Shown: positions 25,901 to 37,320 of the stretch, one piece after another
How the letters are laid out: each line of letters opens with the position of its first letter
Position numbering within the stretch: position 1 is the first letter of the stretch
Assembly: GCF_018139145.2 (NCBI RefSeq)
Contig: NC_059478.1
Coordinates: forward strand, 24,149,001 to 24,213,000
Reading direction: 5' to 3'
Source: Gymnogyps californianus
Lineage: Eukaryota; Chordata; Aves; Accipitriformes; Cathartidae
Length of the DNA stretch: 64,000 nucleotides
Position numbers and translations under genes: made by a program
The notes under the pieces: model-generated
Told to the model about the DNA's origin: nothing
The model's database searches: none
The model's input: only the letters and a program-made list of their open reading frames with translations

Positions 25901-28900
25901 TAGAACATACTTCCTACCTCTCAAAGAGGAAGGGTACTCAGCCCAGGGTAATTCTTTGGAGTAGCCATACGTTTAGAATTTAAAAAATAAAGGGGAAGGT
26001 AAAGGAATTTTCAGGCTCGTGTTCACCATCTTCTGCTGAAGAATATAAGCCAGTGGCTTACCCATGGGAGGAGGTAAGCCCTAAGCTTCTGCTGGGACCT
26101 CTGCTGTATTAGCAACATCCTCCAAGGCTTTATGATATGCCACAACTGCCCCAATGAACTAGGAGGATGGGGTTAGAGATTGGCTGCACAGATAGCTTGT
26201 ATGCTTTTTTTTCCCCCTGGAGATTGCTAGCACATTGACGGAATAGTATGTTTATTGTACCTGCATAACTGTGTACAGCTGTGAGGTGGGTGTCACTGTG
26301 TTCTACTGCTAATGCAATGGGAATGTTGCTTTATTTGAGGTCCATGAAGGGACAATGTCCGAACTCAGGCCCGAAGGCAGAAAAGCTTGTTTATCCTCTT
26401 TGTTTCATTCCAGCAACCAGACCAACTCCCTTGCTGTTGAACCCAGACTCACAAACTGCTGTAACTCTGTTGCGGGTTGCTCAGTGCGCGATTCCTTTGC
26501 TTGCAGAGGAAGTGTTCCAGGTGAAGGATCAGCTTCACTGATACTTCTGGGGTGCCGGACTGGGGTTCAGATATGCGTGTTGCTCTGTATCAGTTAAGAT
26601 TTCTCTGCAAGGAGAGGTGGTGCTATTCCCTCGGCAGTTCCATCCCCATTGGCTTATGTGGAATTAACAGTGATGCTCGCAGAAGTTTGTCTGTGAAGCT
26701 GGCATTGGAGGGTCAATGAGCAGTGTACTGCATGATCGCATTTCCATGTTGCACACAGTAGGAGTGTTTGCAAGGGCTTTTCAGTAGTGTGTGAATGTGC
26801 TAGCAGGCCAATTCAGGTTATGATCCCTGCCTGCAACAAGTGTGGTCCCATGCAAGAGAAATTGCTTGGCAAGTGTGTGAGTCTGTGCACATTGTGAGTA
26901 TGTGCACATTTGGCTGAAGCAGGGCAAAGCGAAGTGGTCCTTTTTGCTGATTATATTAGCCTTGTAGTTAAAAAAACATTCTGCAGCAATGATTAACCAC
27001 ACTCATGCATGGAGGAGGTAACTGAAGCCTTAGGACTTATGCCCCTGGTCAGTAGCTATGTGACCTGTGGGTTATGGATCATACAGTTTTATACAGGAAC
27101 ATTTTCAGCCTGGTCTTAATATCTTATTTCATCAAAACTCACCCTTTGAAGGAACAGCACACAGGGTGAGGGGCGAATGGTGTTCACAAAGGCTTCTGCT
27201 CCTCAGCGTTTCCCGAGAAGAGCTGTAGCAGCTGCTCCTCTCCATTGGCTGCTCACTGTAGGATCGCGCTGCTCTCATTACTCTCTGTTCTCAGCTGCCG
27301 TGTCAGATCAGGCCATCTACTCCAAGGCTGTGCCTGCTCATGTTTGAGAGCTCACCCATACCCCCTCCTGCACTTAGCTCAGTAACTAGCACCAAACACA
27401 TGCAAGGAAGATTAATTTCTGTTGTCTTTCCCTTCCTATCTCCTGGCATCTACTTGTGCCTCAAAGCACTTACCCTTCAGTAGGAGCTGGACATGAGGAG
27501 CTGTGCTACCACAGTGCTTCTGCTGACAGAGAGTCCTAAGAGACTCTAGCGTTGTCCTGTCATCTCTCTCTGTGAATTCAGGATATGGTCTATGTGCACC
27601 TGCATCCTGGAGAACTTAAGAACCTATGTACCTTGAGAACATTTTATTTTAGTGATTCAGAAGGGAGCATTATCATCACCTGTCAGAAATACGTTATGAA
27701 GGCAGAAGGGAAGGCAGCTTGTCTCTGCATGCTTAACCTGATGAGGAATAGCAGCTCTCAAGGGCTGGCAGTTCCTACTTAAAAGCTAAAGAATGATAAT
27801 TTTCTTTCAAATATCCTCAGAGATTTACATGTCATTAGCCCATGCTCTCAAATCTGGCAGACCCCGAAACACCGAAAACTGGACCAGAGCACTAATCCCC
27901 TCCTGAAAACAAAGATGACAGAGGTCATCCCTCACACTCAGAGGTTAGCAAAAAGCACAAGATTGTTGGTGAAAAGCTAAGCAATTGCATCCCCATTGTG
28001 TTGCCAGGAAGAACAGCTTTCCCCTTGTGTGCTGTTCATTATAAAGCCCTGCGTGCAGTTCAAGGGATAACCTGTATTAAAACAATTAATAATTGGATCT
28101 TGGATGCTTAAAGGAAAAATATCTCTTAAGAGTGTTGCAGGAGAAGTGACGGCAGGAGTTGGGAAGTGTACCCTGCTTGGGATGAGACAAGAGCCTGCAA
28201 TGGCTGTTCAGTGGCACTGCTGGGCTTGAGTTGCCTTGGCTTTGAAGCAACTCATGGCAAGCAACAAGAACATGAAGAAAGAAACCACATGCTAACACAG
28301 AAGCAAACTTTTTGTTAAGTTCTACAACTCTTGGCTCTTCAGTCCATGATTCAGTGTTTGTTTGGGGTTTTTCCCCCTTGAGTAGATTTTCCTGTCTGCT
28401 TGTGTAATGGGGTGCAGATGTCAGGCAGGTGAATGTGGAACGGTGGCAGAGTAGCTTGCTGATGGTATCATCAAAACGTTCAAGTGATGTACTTCTGCAG
28501 AGCAAAAGTGATACTGCTATGATAGTTCATTTCATTTGGGGAGCCAAGGAAGTCTTGATAGCCCCCAGGCCAGGAGGGCTTATTGTGCAAAGCACTGCCA
28601 AGTGATGCTTTCTGCACACTTTGTTGGAATGGCAGTGTGGCAAACTTCTGGAAAGGGCAGAAGTGAAGAAGATAGAAATTGCCAAGCCTAGATGGATTGG
28701 GAAAAGTATGTGTGTGTGTTAGCTCATGCACAGAATATTGGTAACAACATCTTTTTCCAGCATGCTGAGCCAGTTGTCACTGTATGCCAGTCCCAGAATT
28801 TCATACATCACTGTCTTTGCCTAGCAAGCTTAAACTCCTTATCCTTCCCTTCAAGGCTTTCACGCTTGCATCTTGGTGCTTTTGTCTATCTGTCATTGCC

Positions 28901-29424
28901 TCCTCCTGTCTCCTTAAAGCTGCCTTTGCTGTCTTTTTTCACCCACGACTTCACCTTTTTCCTATCACTCACAGTAATCATGAGGCTGGAATAGCCTGCC
29001 TGCAATACCACCGAGTCCCCTGATGGGAAAGGCCCACTGCAGTACAGAGTGGTAATGCAGAAAAAGCCTGCAACATGTTCAATCACTGTTTCAGTTGCTG
29101 TTGATAGAGGTACAAGATGACCTGGGTTTGTGTTATGTGCAAATGTTGGTATGTGCTGGTTTCTTAAAATTAAGGATGCTAGACATCGCATACAAAGGCT
29201 GTGCGTTTTTAAATCATAAGGTCTAAAAACTGGATGCTCCTATTTAATAAAACTTGAAATACCAGGGAAGTCCTAGGTAGAACTATCATACTCTTGCTAA
29301 TATTTTAAAAAAGCAAGTGGTTGACCCAATTAATTAAGCCTAATACTTGTGTTAAATAAAAATAATTTTTTAAGTTGTGACAGGTTTTTGTCTATAAAGA
29401 CCTAGGGTGTTACTAAGCCAATTC
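19982..29424. other. Unique non-coding DNA, no gene recognised
   Basis: No exon, tRNA or clear interspersed repeat was recognised in about 9.4 kb. Simple tracts include T10 at 21305-21314, a split T run at 24648-24671 and A10 at 24883-24892. A 15-base palindrome (7-bp arms) lies at 22230-22244. The minus-strand open frame at 28086-28505 (139 codons) has no recognisable domain and no supporting signals. Confidence 0.55.
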
Positions 29425-30548
29425 CAGTTAGTGTGGATTTATGGAAAGTGCTTCCATCTTTTGACTCTGCAAGTTTAATTAATAAAGATAACTGTGCAGT
29501 AGTGATATACTAACTTTTGTAAGGCATTTGACTTAATGCATCTGATTGAAGTACGCAGTGCTGAACGGTAGTGTGTCAAATTTGATCAATGACTAGAACT
29601 CAAAAGCAGTTCTTGTTGGACAGTCGTCAAACAGGGATGTTTCTAGAGGGACTTAGCAGGGACTGGCACTGGCTCTAGTCAATATGGCTAGTCAAAACCT
29701 CCATCAGAGAGATGGGAAATAAATCTTCTAATATTTGTGGATGACAAATGTAAGCAGATGATTGGTGCAGAGGGTAAGGTTTTTACACGGCTATATAAAC
29801 TAAGAGCTTTTCCAGAGCCATGCACAAGGTTGCACAGTCTTTGGGCAGAGTAATCCAGCTTTCCGTTCTACAGAAGCAGCCCTTTTTGATGTGGCGCATG
29901 CAGCTGGGGGTTTCTTGTGACTTGCCCAGCCTTTCAGCCTGGTGGAATGGACTATAATGTGGTCCTTGGATGTAGTCAGGGAGCATACAGTAAGGGAAAA
30001 TCCCCCACTTTGGTGTTGGGAAAAGCAAAAGAGCATCCAGTTCTCTGTGTTTTAAGAGGAATGTTAAATTGGAGGTAAGAGAAGTGCAAACATAATCTAA
30101 GGTCGAGAAAAATGTGATATAATGGTAGACTGGAGGAGATCAGTTTGCTTTCCTTATTAATATGAAGATGGGGAAGAATTTGATTATGGTATCTAAATCA
30201 TTTCATGGGGAGAAGAAAGGCTTTTTAAGAGTTTCTTAATCACGTGAAAAAACATATTAGAAGGTCTTAATAGCTGGAAACTTTAAATCGTGGTGAATTC
30301 AAATGGAAGCAAGGCACAGGTTTCTGGCAGAGAAGGTGGGCAACTGTTAGAACAGTCCACCACTGGAAGTGACAAATTCTCCATCTTCGGGTGACTTTCA
30401 TGGCGCCACGTGATATTCTTGGAGATCTTTTAAAGCATACATTTTCTGTATGAATAGCAAGACTGTGCTGCTTTACAGTCTGTGATGAAACAAGACATCA
30501 GACTGATGATCTCATGTTCCCTCTAGACCTTAAAATCTCTTTCTGTGT
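29425..30548 (+). repeat. CR1-type LINE, sense, decayed reverse-transcriptase end and 3' UTR
   Basis: The first part matches the CR1 reverse-transcriptase region in order: 'gtgtggatttatggaaagtg', then 'cttttgtaaggcatttgact', then a 'ggatgtttctagagggact' block, then 'tatttgtggatgacaaa', which encodes the RT active-site neighbourhood in intact elements. From about 30045 to 30450 it follows the CR1 3' portion, including 'aatgttaaattggagg', 'tttcatggggagaag', 'aatagctggaaact' and 'ccaccactggaagtg'. Around 30500-30545 it reaches the 3' end ('cagactgatgatctcatg', 'gaccttaaaatctctttctg'). The element is riddled with stops and frameshifts and cannot be active. About 250 bp between 29790 and 30045 does not resemble the consensus and could be a nested insertion or a deletion scar. 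The 5' end is truncated, as usual for LINEs. Confidence 0.8.
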
Positions 30549-32589
30549 ATCTGGGTACACAGCTTTTCTTTGTATTCCTTGGCTGGCATATTGAACAAAT
30601 GGGGAGAAAAAAGCCATGGATCTGGCACCGTTTCCATTTCGAGGAGGTTCAGCAAGGCCAGCATGCAGAAATATGCAGGTGACAGCCTCAGGCAGAGCTT
30701 TGCAGGAAAGTATGGAGATCTTAAACGTGTGAGGGTGGGAAAAGCAGAAGATGGTGGAGTGGTTCCTGTGGGAAGGAGCTGGAGCAAAGCTCGTGTGGCA
30801 TCAGCTGAGCAGCAGGTAAGGAAGATGATTAGTTGCTGGTTTCTTGGGTGGATTTAGAAGGTCAAAGAGCAAGAGGGGAGCTACTGTACTGATCAGGAGA
30901 CAGTCAGTAACTTCACAGGGTGCAGGTGAGAGAAAGATGGAGGGATTTTAAAATAATATAGCATGGGAAATGCATAGCAGCCTCAAGGGACAAGGAAGAG
31001 GGGTGTCAGGCAGGGCAAAAGGGACAGCAGTAATACTGGCAGCAGCCAAGGAAACTGAAAGGAGGAAAAGGAGAGCTGGGGGAGGTGGGTCACTCAGCCT
31101 TCATCATGGTGAAGCTGAGTGACAGCAAGGCAAAATGTTGTAAAGAAAGGCTTTGAAGGGAGTCTGGCCATGTTGTGATGCAGGGAGAAGTTTGAGATTT
31201 CTGCAGACCCTCTGCCTTCCCTGCTATATTGTATGTCTCTTCTGAAGGGAGTGCCTGGGGGTGCTATTGCAGAAGATGTATTGAATAAATATGGTACAAT
31301 GTAATGTCCCTAATGGTGGCTGTCAGTCAATAGGGATCTCGCACTATTGTAATGTGTTTACACCACAGTTATCAGAAACTAAATGGCCAGGGATTAAGAG
31401 AGTACTGTGCCAGTAATATTGGCTGCTACTGCAGCTGAATGACAGATACAAATCCTGAACCCAAAAAAGCAAAAGAGATCTGGGCAAACAGCAGTAGTCT
31501 GTCTGTAGATTCATTTTACAGCTAATCAAAGTTGGATATAACAAGCTTGTAGCATCTAGCAGTCCATAAATGGTATGATGAAACCTTTAACTCTTTGACT
31601 TTCTGACTGCTGCTCTGACTTAAACAACTCTTCTTATGTTAAACACTGGAGGAGTGGAAGGGAGGACAGAAAGGAGAAAATTGTTGAATTGTGGGACCTT
31701 ACGTCTTCTGAAGAAGAGGCTGTCATCCCTTCATCCACACGGGACTCAACAGAGTGGAACTCTGATCTTTTGCAAGACCTGTACATTCTACAAACACTAA
31801 ACCCCTACGTCCAGTGTTATCGTCAGCATTTGTTCTTGCCTGCATGAAGCTCACTGAGGCAGAAAACACCTTGGAAACAGATTTTCATCTTTAGGAATCC
31901 AGTTTGTATCAAATAATTGTTAATGTAAGAAGGCCTGCAATTATGTGAAGTATAGTAAGACGTGCTGCTTTGTAGCTTTAAAAAAAGTCCTTGACCAAAA
32001 GGGTCACCTTTTAATATCATCCCTAACAGCCAGAAAGCTATAGTATAAAAACCCAGGTAGTCAAGTTCACATGGGTTCTCTGTTTCTTCTGAAGGAGTTC
32101 TGCTGAGCAAGTCGTAGGTGTGTTGCATGCAGCATGTACGCCGTAGAGCAGCAGAAGCACTGGGAACTATGCCATTTCATTGTTTCTTAATGCAGAATTC
32201 TGAACAGAAAAGAGTGCAGCCTCTGAGTAGTAGTTACCTAAAATTAGAAACAGTATTTTAAGGCTAAACAGTGTTTTGCTTGGAGCAGTAGTTTGAGGTT
32301 TTTGGTACACATTATGCCTATACAAATTTGCATCTAACCTGATAGCAGGAGAGATTCAGGGGGATATAAAGTGCTTGTTCTTATCCATTTTTTATTAATT
32401 CTCTTTGTGTGTATCCCTGTTTCTCTTTAATGGATGCAGACCCTTTCAACAAGGGTTTCCTCAGTGGTTTCTGTAACTACTCTTCTTTACCATTCTTATT
32501 CCTAAGCTCTTATCACATAAAGTTCTCTGAAATTCTGATGCTGTTTTAATGTGGCTCTTAATCTCAACTTTGCCTTGTCCATATGTAAT
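30549..32589. other. Unique non-coding DNA, purine-rich on plus strand
   Basis: No gene was recognised. From about 30880 to 31090 the plus strand is visibly rich in A and G. A compact hairpin at 31089-31123 follows it and is listed separately. Open frames here are under 105 codons and unremarkable. Confidence 0.55.
31089..31123. other. Compact hairpin
   Basis: The left arm 'gtcactcagccttca' pairs with the right arm 'tgaagctgagtgac', giving 14 base pairs with a single bulged C and a 6-nt loop 'tcatgg'. The structure follows a long purine-rich stretch. No downstream U-tract, gene or known RNA family is associated. It may be chance, though a stem of this length is uncommon. Confidence 0.6.
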
Positions 32590-32700
32590 CGTCAATCATT
32601 ATTATAGCTTGTTATGCACTGGTAATGTGCTTGGCCTTGTACATGGCACAAAATGAGAATGACTGCTGGAAAGATGAACTAATAGACTAGAGATGTGCTG
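32590..32700 (-). repeat. CORE-SINE / L2-like tail, antisense
   Basis: The plus strand resembles the reverse complement of the amniote SINE/L2 tail. An 'attattatagcttgttatgc' start is followed by 'aatgtgcttggccttgtaca' (compare the family's 'attgtgctaggcgctgtaca'), then an A/G-rich stretch, then 'gatgaactaatagactag' in place of the usual 'gagcttacaatctaa'. Order and spacing agree over about 100 bp. The copy is old, short and without visible target-site duplication. Confidence 0.45.
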
Positions 32701-35700
32701 GGAAACCTCAGAGGAGGAAGAAATGTGGAGGTCTTTAGTTTTATATATGATTGTTACTATTGACTCCCTTCTTCTGAGCACTCTGAGTGAGGTTTGAGGA
32801 CATGCATTGCCTTTTCTCATCTGTCCATCCAATTACTTTGTTTTAATTCTGTTCTGTATTTTAAATTATGGCAAACTGAGGTGGAAGAGGTTTTTGTGCT
32901 GCATTTCTGCAGCTTTTTCTAATTCATCCCTGGTTTTGTGTATGTATGGCTCTGCCCCAGCACCTATTTGCGCAGAGAATTTGGAAGCTGTTCACCAAGG
33001 CTTTCCAGTTGCCCTTTTGTCCACCTGTGGAGCATCATTTGTGTAGCTGCAAGCAGAGCAGACTGTATCTCAGGGGAGGAACAAGGACTCGCACTTGTAT
33101 TCAGAGTGATTGGCAGGGAGCCTCATTCTTAGAAATACCGTAGGAATGTCACACCAGAGCACTTGGGAAGACGGAGATATATATAGAGCTCCCCTTCATT
33201 CAACTGTTGTCTAGCGGAGTTTCTGCCTATTACCTGAAGTTAGGGAGTGTATTCGTTATCTAGTGCATAATGTGGTTGATTACAGGCTTTAAAGTAGGCA
33301 ACAGTGTTTATAAATCATCAAAAGTTGATCAGAATCAAAGCTGAAGTATCAGTAAAAATGTGTAATCAGCTATTAGGAATAGTTTTAACAGCAGTCTTCA
33401 GTCAGCTTCCCCTAAAACAAGGCACGTAATCTGCTGGTAATGATAAATGTCCTTAGAGATGTTATGAATCCGAACCTCAGTACTGACTTTCAGTAATATT
33501 TATTGTAAGACTCCATGACCTGTTCAGTGTCCCCTTATGCACTGCTTATCTTCTGTTGCTCTTTGTATCTGAGATCTGATTTGAATTTTTACAGAATACT
33601 CACTTCAGCCATATTTTTGAAAGGGAACATGACATCCAGTCCCCTCCTTAGTCCTGTGATCAAGCATTTTATCAGTGAATGAGCCTTGAAATCTTACAGT
33701 GCTGTTTTAGTATTTGTCAACGTTTGTGTAAGAAAGACGTGCACAAAGCCAAACCATAAAGAACTCAACACTTAAACAAAGAGCAGTAAGCATCTGAATT
33801 GGCCTGAGAGCTTGAGAGATTACTTGAGCTCCAGAGATTACCATGGACATTTGTTTCAGTGATTTTTCCTGGCTCTTGGTGTAGCTTGCACCTTTGCTTC
33901 TAGGCAGAAAGCCAGTGCCCCTCTGTCAGAGTAGCCCAGAAACATGTTACTGGGGGACCATAGCTTTTTCTAGTCACACAAGAATACACTGAAATGGTAA
34001 AACACTGCTGAATACAAGGCTGAACTATCTTAGCTAACAGTAGTTTTTCCGATAGAGCGATTGATGCTGATCCTGTTGAGTTGATGCCCTTTTCTGGCCT
34101 CTGTTAAAAGTACAGGATAGAGTGGATGTCATTTTGTTTGGTTGAAATACAGAGATTTACTCCCACCTCTATTTCATCTAGCTTTAAGCTTGCTTCCAGC
34201 TGGAACAAAGCACTCCTTAAGTTTGGGCAGTGATATCTTGAGCTACTGGAAAGGGGCCAGTCCAAGGCACTTGATTTCAAGGAGATTTAATATAAAGTTT
34301 CTCCTCAGAAGAATGTGAACTTGGTGCCAAAGGCCTTGATTAAGACCATTTCTAAGCCTGTTGGACATTGTCAGATGCCTTTCCTGGTGATTTAATTAGC
34401 TTGTAGGAAGGTTTAGTGTCAGCTCAGAAAACAAATGGGGAGAGAGGGTATTGCTGCCTGTCAACAATACGTTAAAGTGTTATGTGAAAATTCAGCTTTA
34501 AAAGCATTTTTCTCAAGTATTAACCACAGTTCTCATAAATCATGGAATAACAGTTTCAAAATTATCCTATACAGGCTGTGCCAAAGAAATCTTAATTATC
34601 TGAAAGCTTACCTAAAATGGTGACTTGAGGTTTGCCCCAGCTGGAGGGACTCTGTGACCGATACATCCAGGAGCATGACAGAGCAGGTCATGGAGGATTT
34701 TTCACAAGGATGAAATAAATAGGAAAGACAGAGAAGCTGGTTGACATTCAGAAATGCAGCTGCCAAATATCACCTCTGCTTAGCAGAAGGCAGGGTGGTC
34801 TGTGCTCAGGTGTCCTCTTGTAAGAGCAGCCCTCTGGAGAGCTGTGTCAGCACAGCCACATCCAGGCTCTTCCTTAGGGCCCTTGTAGGCAGGGTGCTAC
34901 TCTGGCATTTTGACCCCACTATCAGCACGCCAGCTTTATGAGCATAAAGTGGAAATCGGTGCACTGTCCTGCCTTTGTAGGGGACAAAACCCGACTTGCC
35001 TTGCACACTGCTGTCGCTGGGGGAGGTGTGACACTAGTCTGGATGTCCAGCTGGTCATGGAGGTCGGATGCACTGTGGGAACCAACGCAGCCCTGCTGTG
35101 CACAGGTTAGGGTAAAATGAAATGCGAAGTTCTGGCAGGGGGAGGGCAATGGACAACACATGTAAAGCTCCAGCTAATGCTGCCTGCTGTGCCAATGTCA
35201 TAGAGGTTCCTTTAATGATCCCACAAGCCATTTCTTAGAGGAGATCGTGGGGGTGTTGGCAGATACTTGCAGGGCTCCAGAGGTGCTGGGGTCAAGGGCA
35301 GCTTTGTCACTACTCCAAGTCCCAACGCGGTAGTGGTTTCTAAGTGGAAAACCTGAATTTCAGAGGCATGGGAGGAATATCTCACTCCTGTCCGATTGCA
35401 GCCAGCAGCACAGGAGCTGCCATTACCAACTGCTCACTTTGTTGTTTGTGTCCCGCGCCATGCTATCCAGCTTGTGCAGAGAAACTTACCTTTTCTAATG
35501 CATGCATCTTCCAGAAATGGAAGCACCATGGGGTGCTGTCTTGCGTGGTAGAGAGCAGAGCACAAAATGGGGTACCCTGCTGTATGGGATGAGGGGGAAA
35601 GCAAACCAAAGCATAAGTATAGGTTGGAAAGCTGAAATCGCAGCCTGTCACCTTTTGCATCTACTGCTACCTCCACAGAGTAGTTGTGTGCGCCACTGCA

Positions 35701-36679
35701 GCATGAGCTATGTACACCTGTTGTAGGGTAGGATTATAACCAATGCTCAGGGATTATTGTTCTATAGATCCCCTCAAATCTGGAAGGCTTACATTGCTTT
35801 CTAGTCAAGATGGACTTTTTTCATATAGAGAAGATTGAAATCTATGTTGCATTTTGAAAACGTAGATGATGATGATTTTTTCGTCATCTGAAATGTGCTG
35901 TTTTCAAGTATAACAGCTTGGCTTGGAGGAGGCAGTAGAGAGGATCCCACCTGCAGCATGTGTCTGCACACTTGCACGCAGTCTTTACTAAACGTTGCCT
36001 GGGTCCATCTGTCATGACAGAGTAAAAATAATTCCACAACACTGTATGCTCTGCAGTCTCACTAATATAGAGCCATGCTTAGTAATAAATCAAATGCCTA
36101 GGTGTCATGTTTCATCCTGTGCAATTAAACTTTGTAAAACCTCTGAAAAATGTATTTTAACACAAGTAGCAGTTCACTGTGAGAACCTCTAATGTGTGTT
36201 TGTCACGGTCGATTCAAAAATTCATGTGATGCACTGAGTGTGACAGTGATTAGAGGATCGTCATTTCAGTATTCATGCAGCTCCATGATTATTTAACAAA
36301 GTTCCAGGTTAGCCGTATGGAAAATACTAATACAGGCTATTTTGTATGTGAAGTAAATATACAATTAAGCCCATGTCAGATCAGTTGGGGTCAGCAAGCA
36401 CTCACTCCATTTTTTCTGTGGAGCAGTATAATGTGACATTTACGATACTGGGCTGCGGTGCCTAAACCCTTACTTAGGCTTCCTGAGTCAAGTCTTTGTA
36501 AAGCAGTGCTCATGTCAGCAGGCAGGGTAGCTCCTGTTTATAGTGTTATTTAAGCTTATCTCCTTCCTTGCAATGCTGGCTGTTTAAAAAACACCTGATG
36601 TAATTTGTGCCGATCTCCTGCCACCACCAAATTCTAGAGAGCTTTTTCTGCACTCTTCACTGTCTTACAGAGGGTCTTT
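32701..36679. other. Unique non-coding DNA, no gene recognised
   Basis: Nothing beyond short open frames and isolated AT-rich stretches was seen. The GC content rises modestly around 34.9-35.6 kb, which produces several overlapping 60-80 codon frames on both strands with no family resemblance. Confidence 0.55.
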
Positions 36680-37320
36680 GCGATTTTTGACATTTCTGTG
36701 ATGGAGCACTAAGTAGCGTAAATCTGAGGTCATGAGGGAAAACAAAAATAAAATTTGCATGCAATTCCAGGTTGTTTTCATAGCTGGTGAATAAGCTCTG
36801 GCATTAGGATGTAGTTGTGATTCACTCAATTAAAAGGTCATCAGCAGATCAAAATGAGAGCTAAATAGCTTGACAAAAATATCTACCATTGCTAATTTTT
36901 TTTACTTCATCTGTGAGCTTTACTTCAGGAAAGCATTATAATATTGTCTAGTAATGCTTCTACAATAAACAAGAGCACTCTTACCAGGGCTGTGAAAACT
37001 AGCTTGCTGCCGAAATGTTCTGTAGTAGGGAGGACCCCAACAGTGTGGTTTTTTTCTTAACAAAACAGAAACAGAATACAAGCACTTGAAGGACTTTTCT
37101 AATTATTATTTTTGTATAGCCATATCAAAAAAATAATTTAACGTTTTACAGTAAAATACAGTGTAGCCTGTGGAGTTACTACTTCTGATATTCTGTAAAT
37201 AAAATATTTTGACACGGTTGTGATGTGGAGTGTTGAAGCTGTCTGTCTCACATGGGCACTGTGTAATTACCCATCCTAATCGCAATTATGTAATCTAGTA
37301 TGTTGTTACAAGATTAGGGT
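36680..37320. promoter_or_regulatory. Candidate conserved non-coding element (AT-rich, homeodomain-like motifs)
   Basis: The block is low in CpG and free of recognisable repeats. It is dense in ATTA/TAAT cores, including 'tgtaattaccc', 'cgcaattatgtaatc' and 'tcaattaaaagg', plus runs such as 'aaaataatttaac'. This texture is typical of vertebrate developmental enhancers and conserved non-coding elements. I cannot measure conservation from one sequence, so the call is a guess based on appearance. Confidence 0.28.

Noticed and set aside
28086..28505. 139-codon minus-strand open frame
   Set aside because: No domain recognised, and overlapping frames are similarly open; treated as chance.
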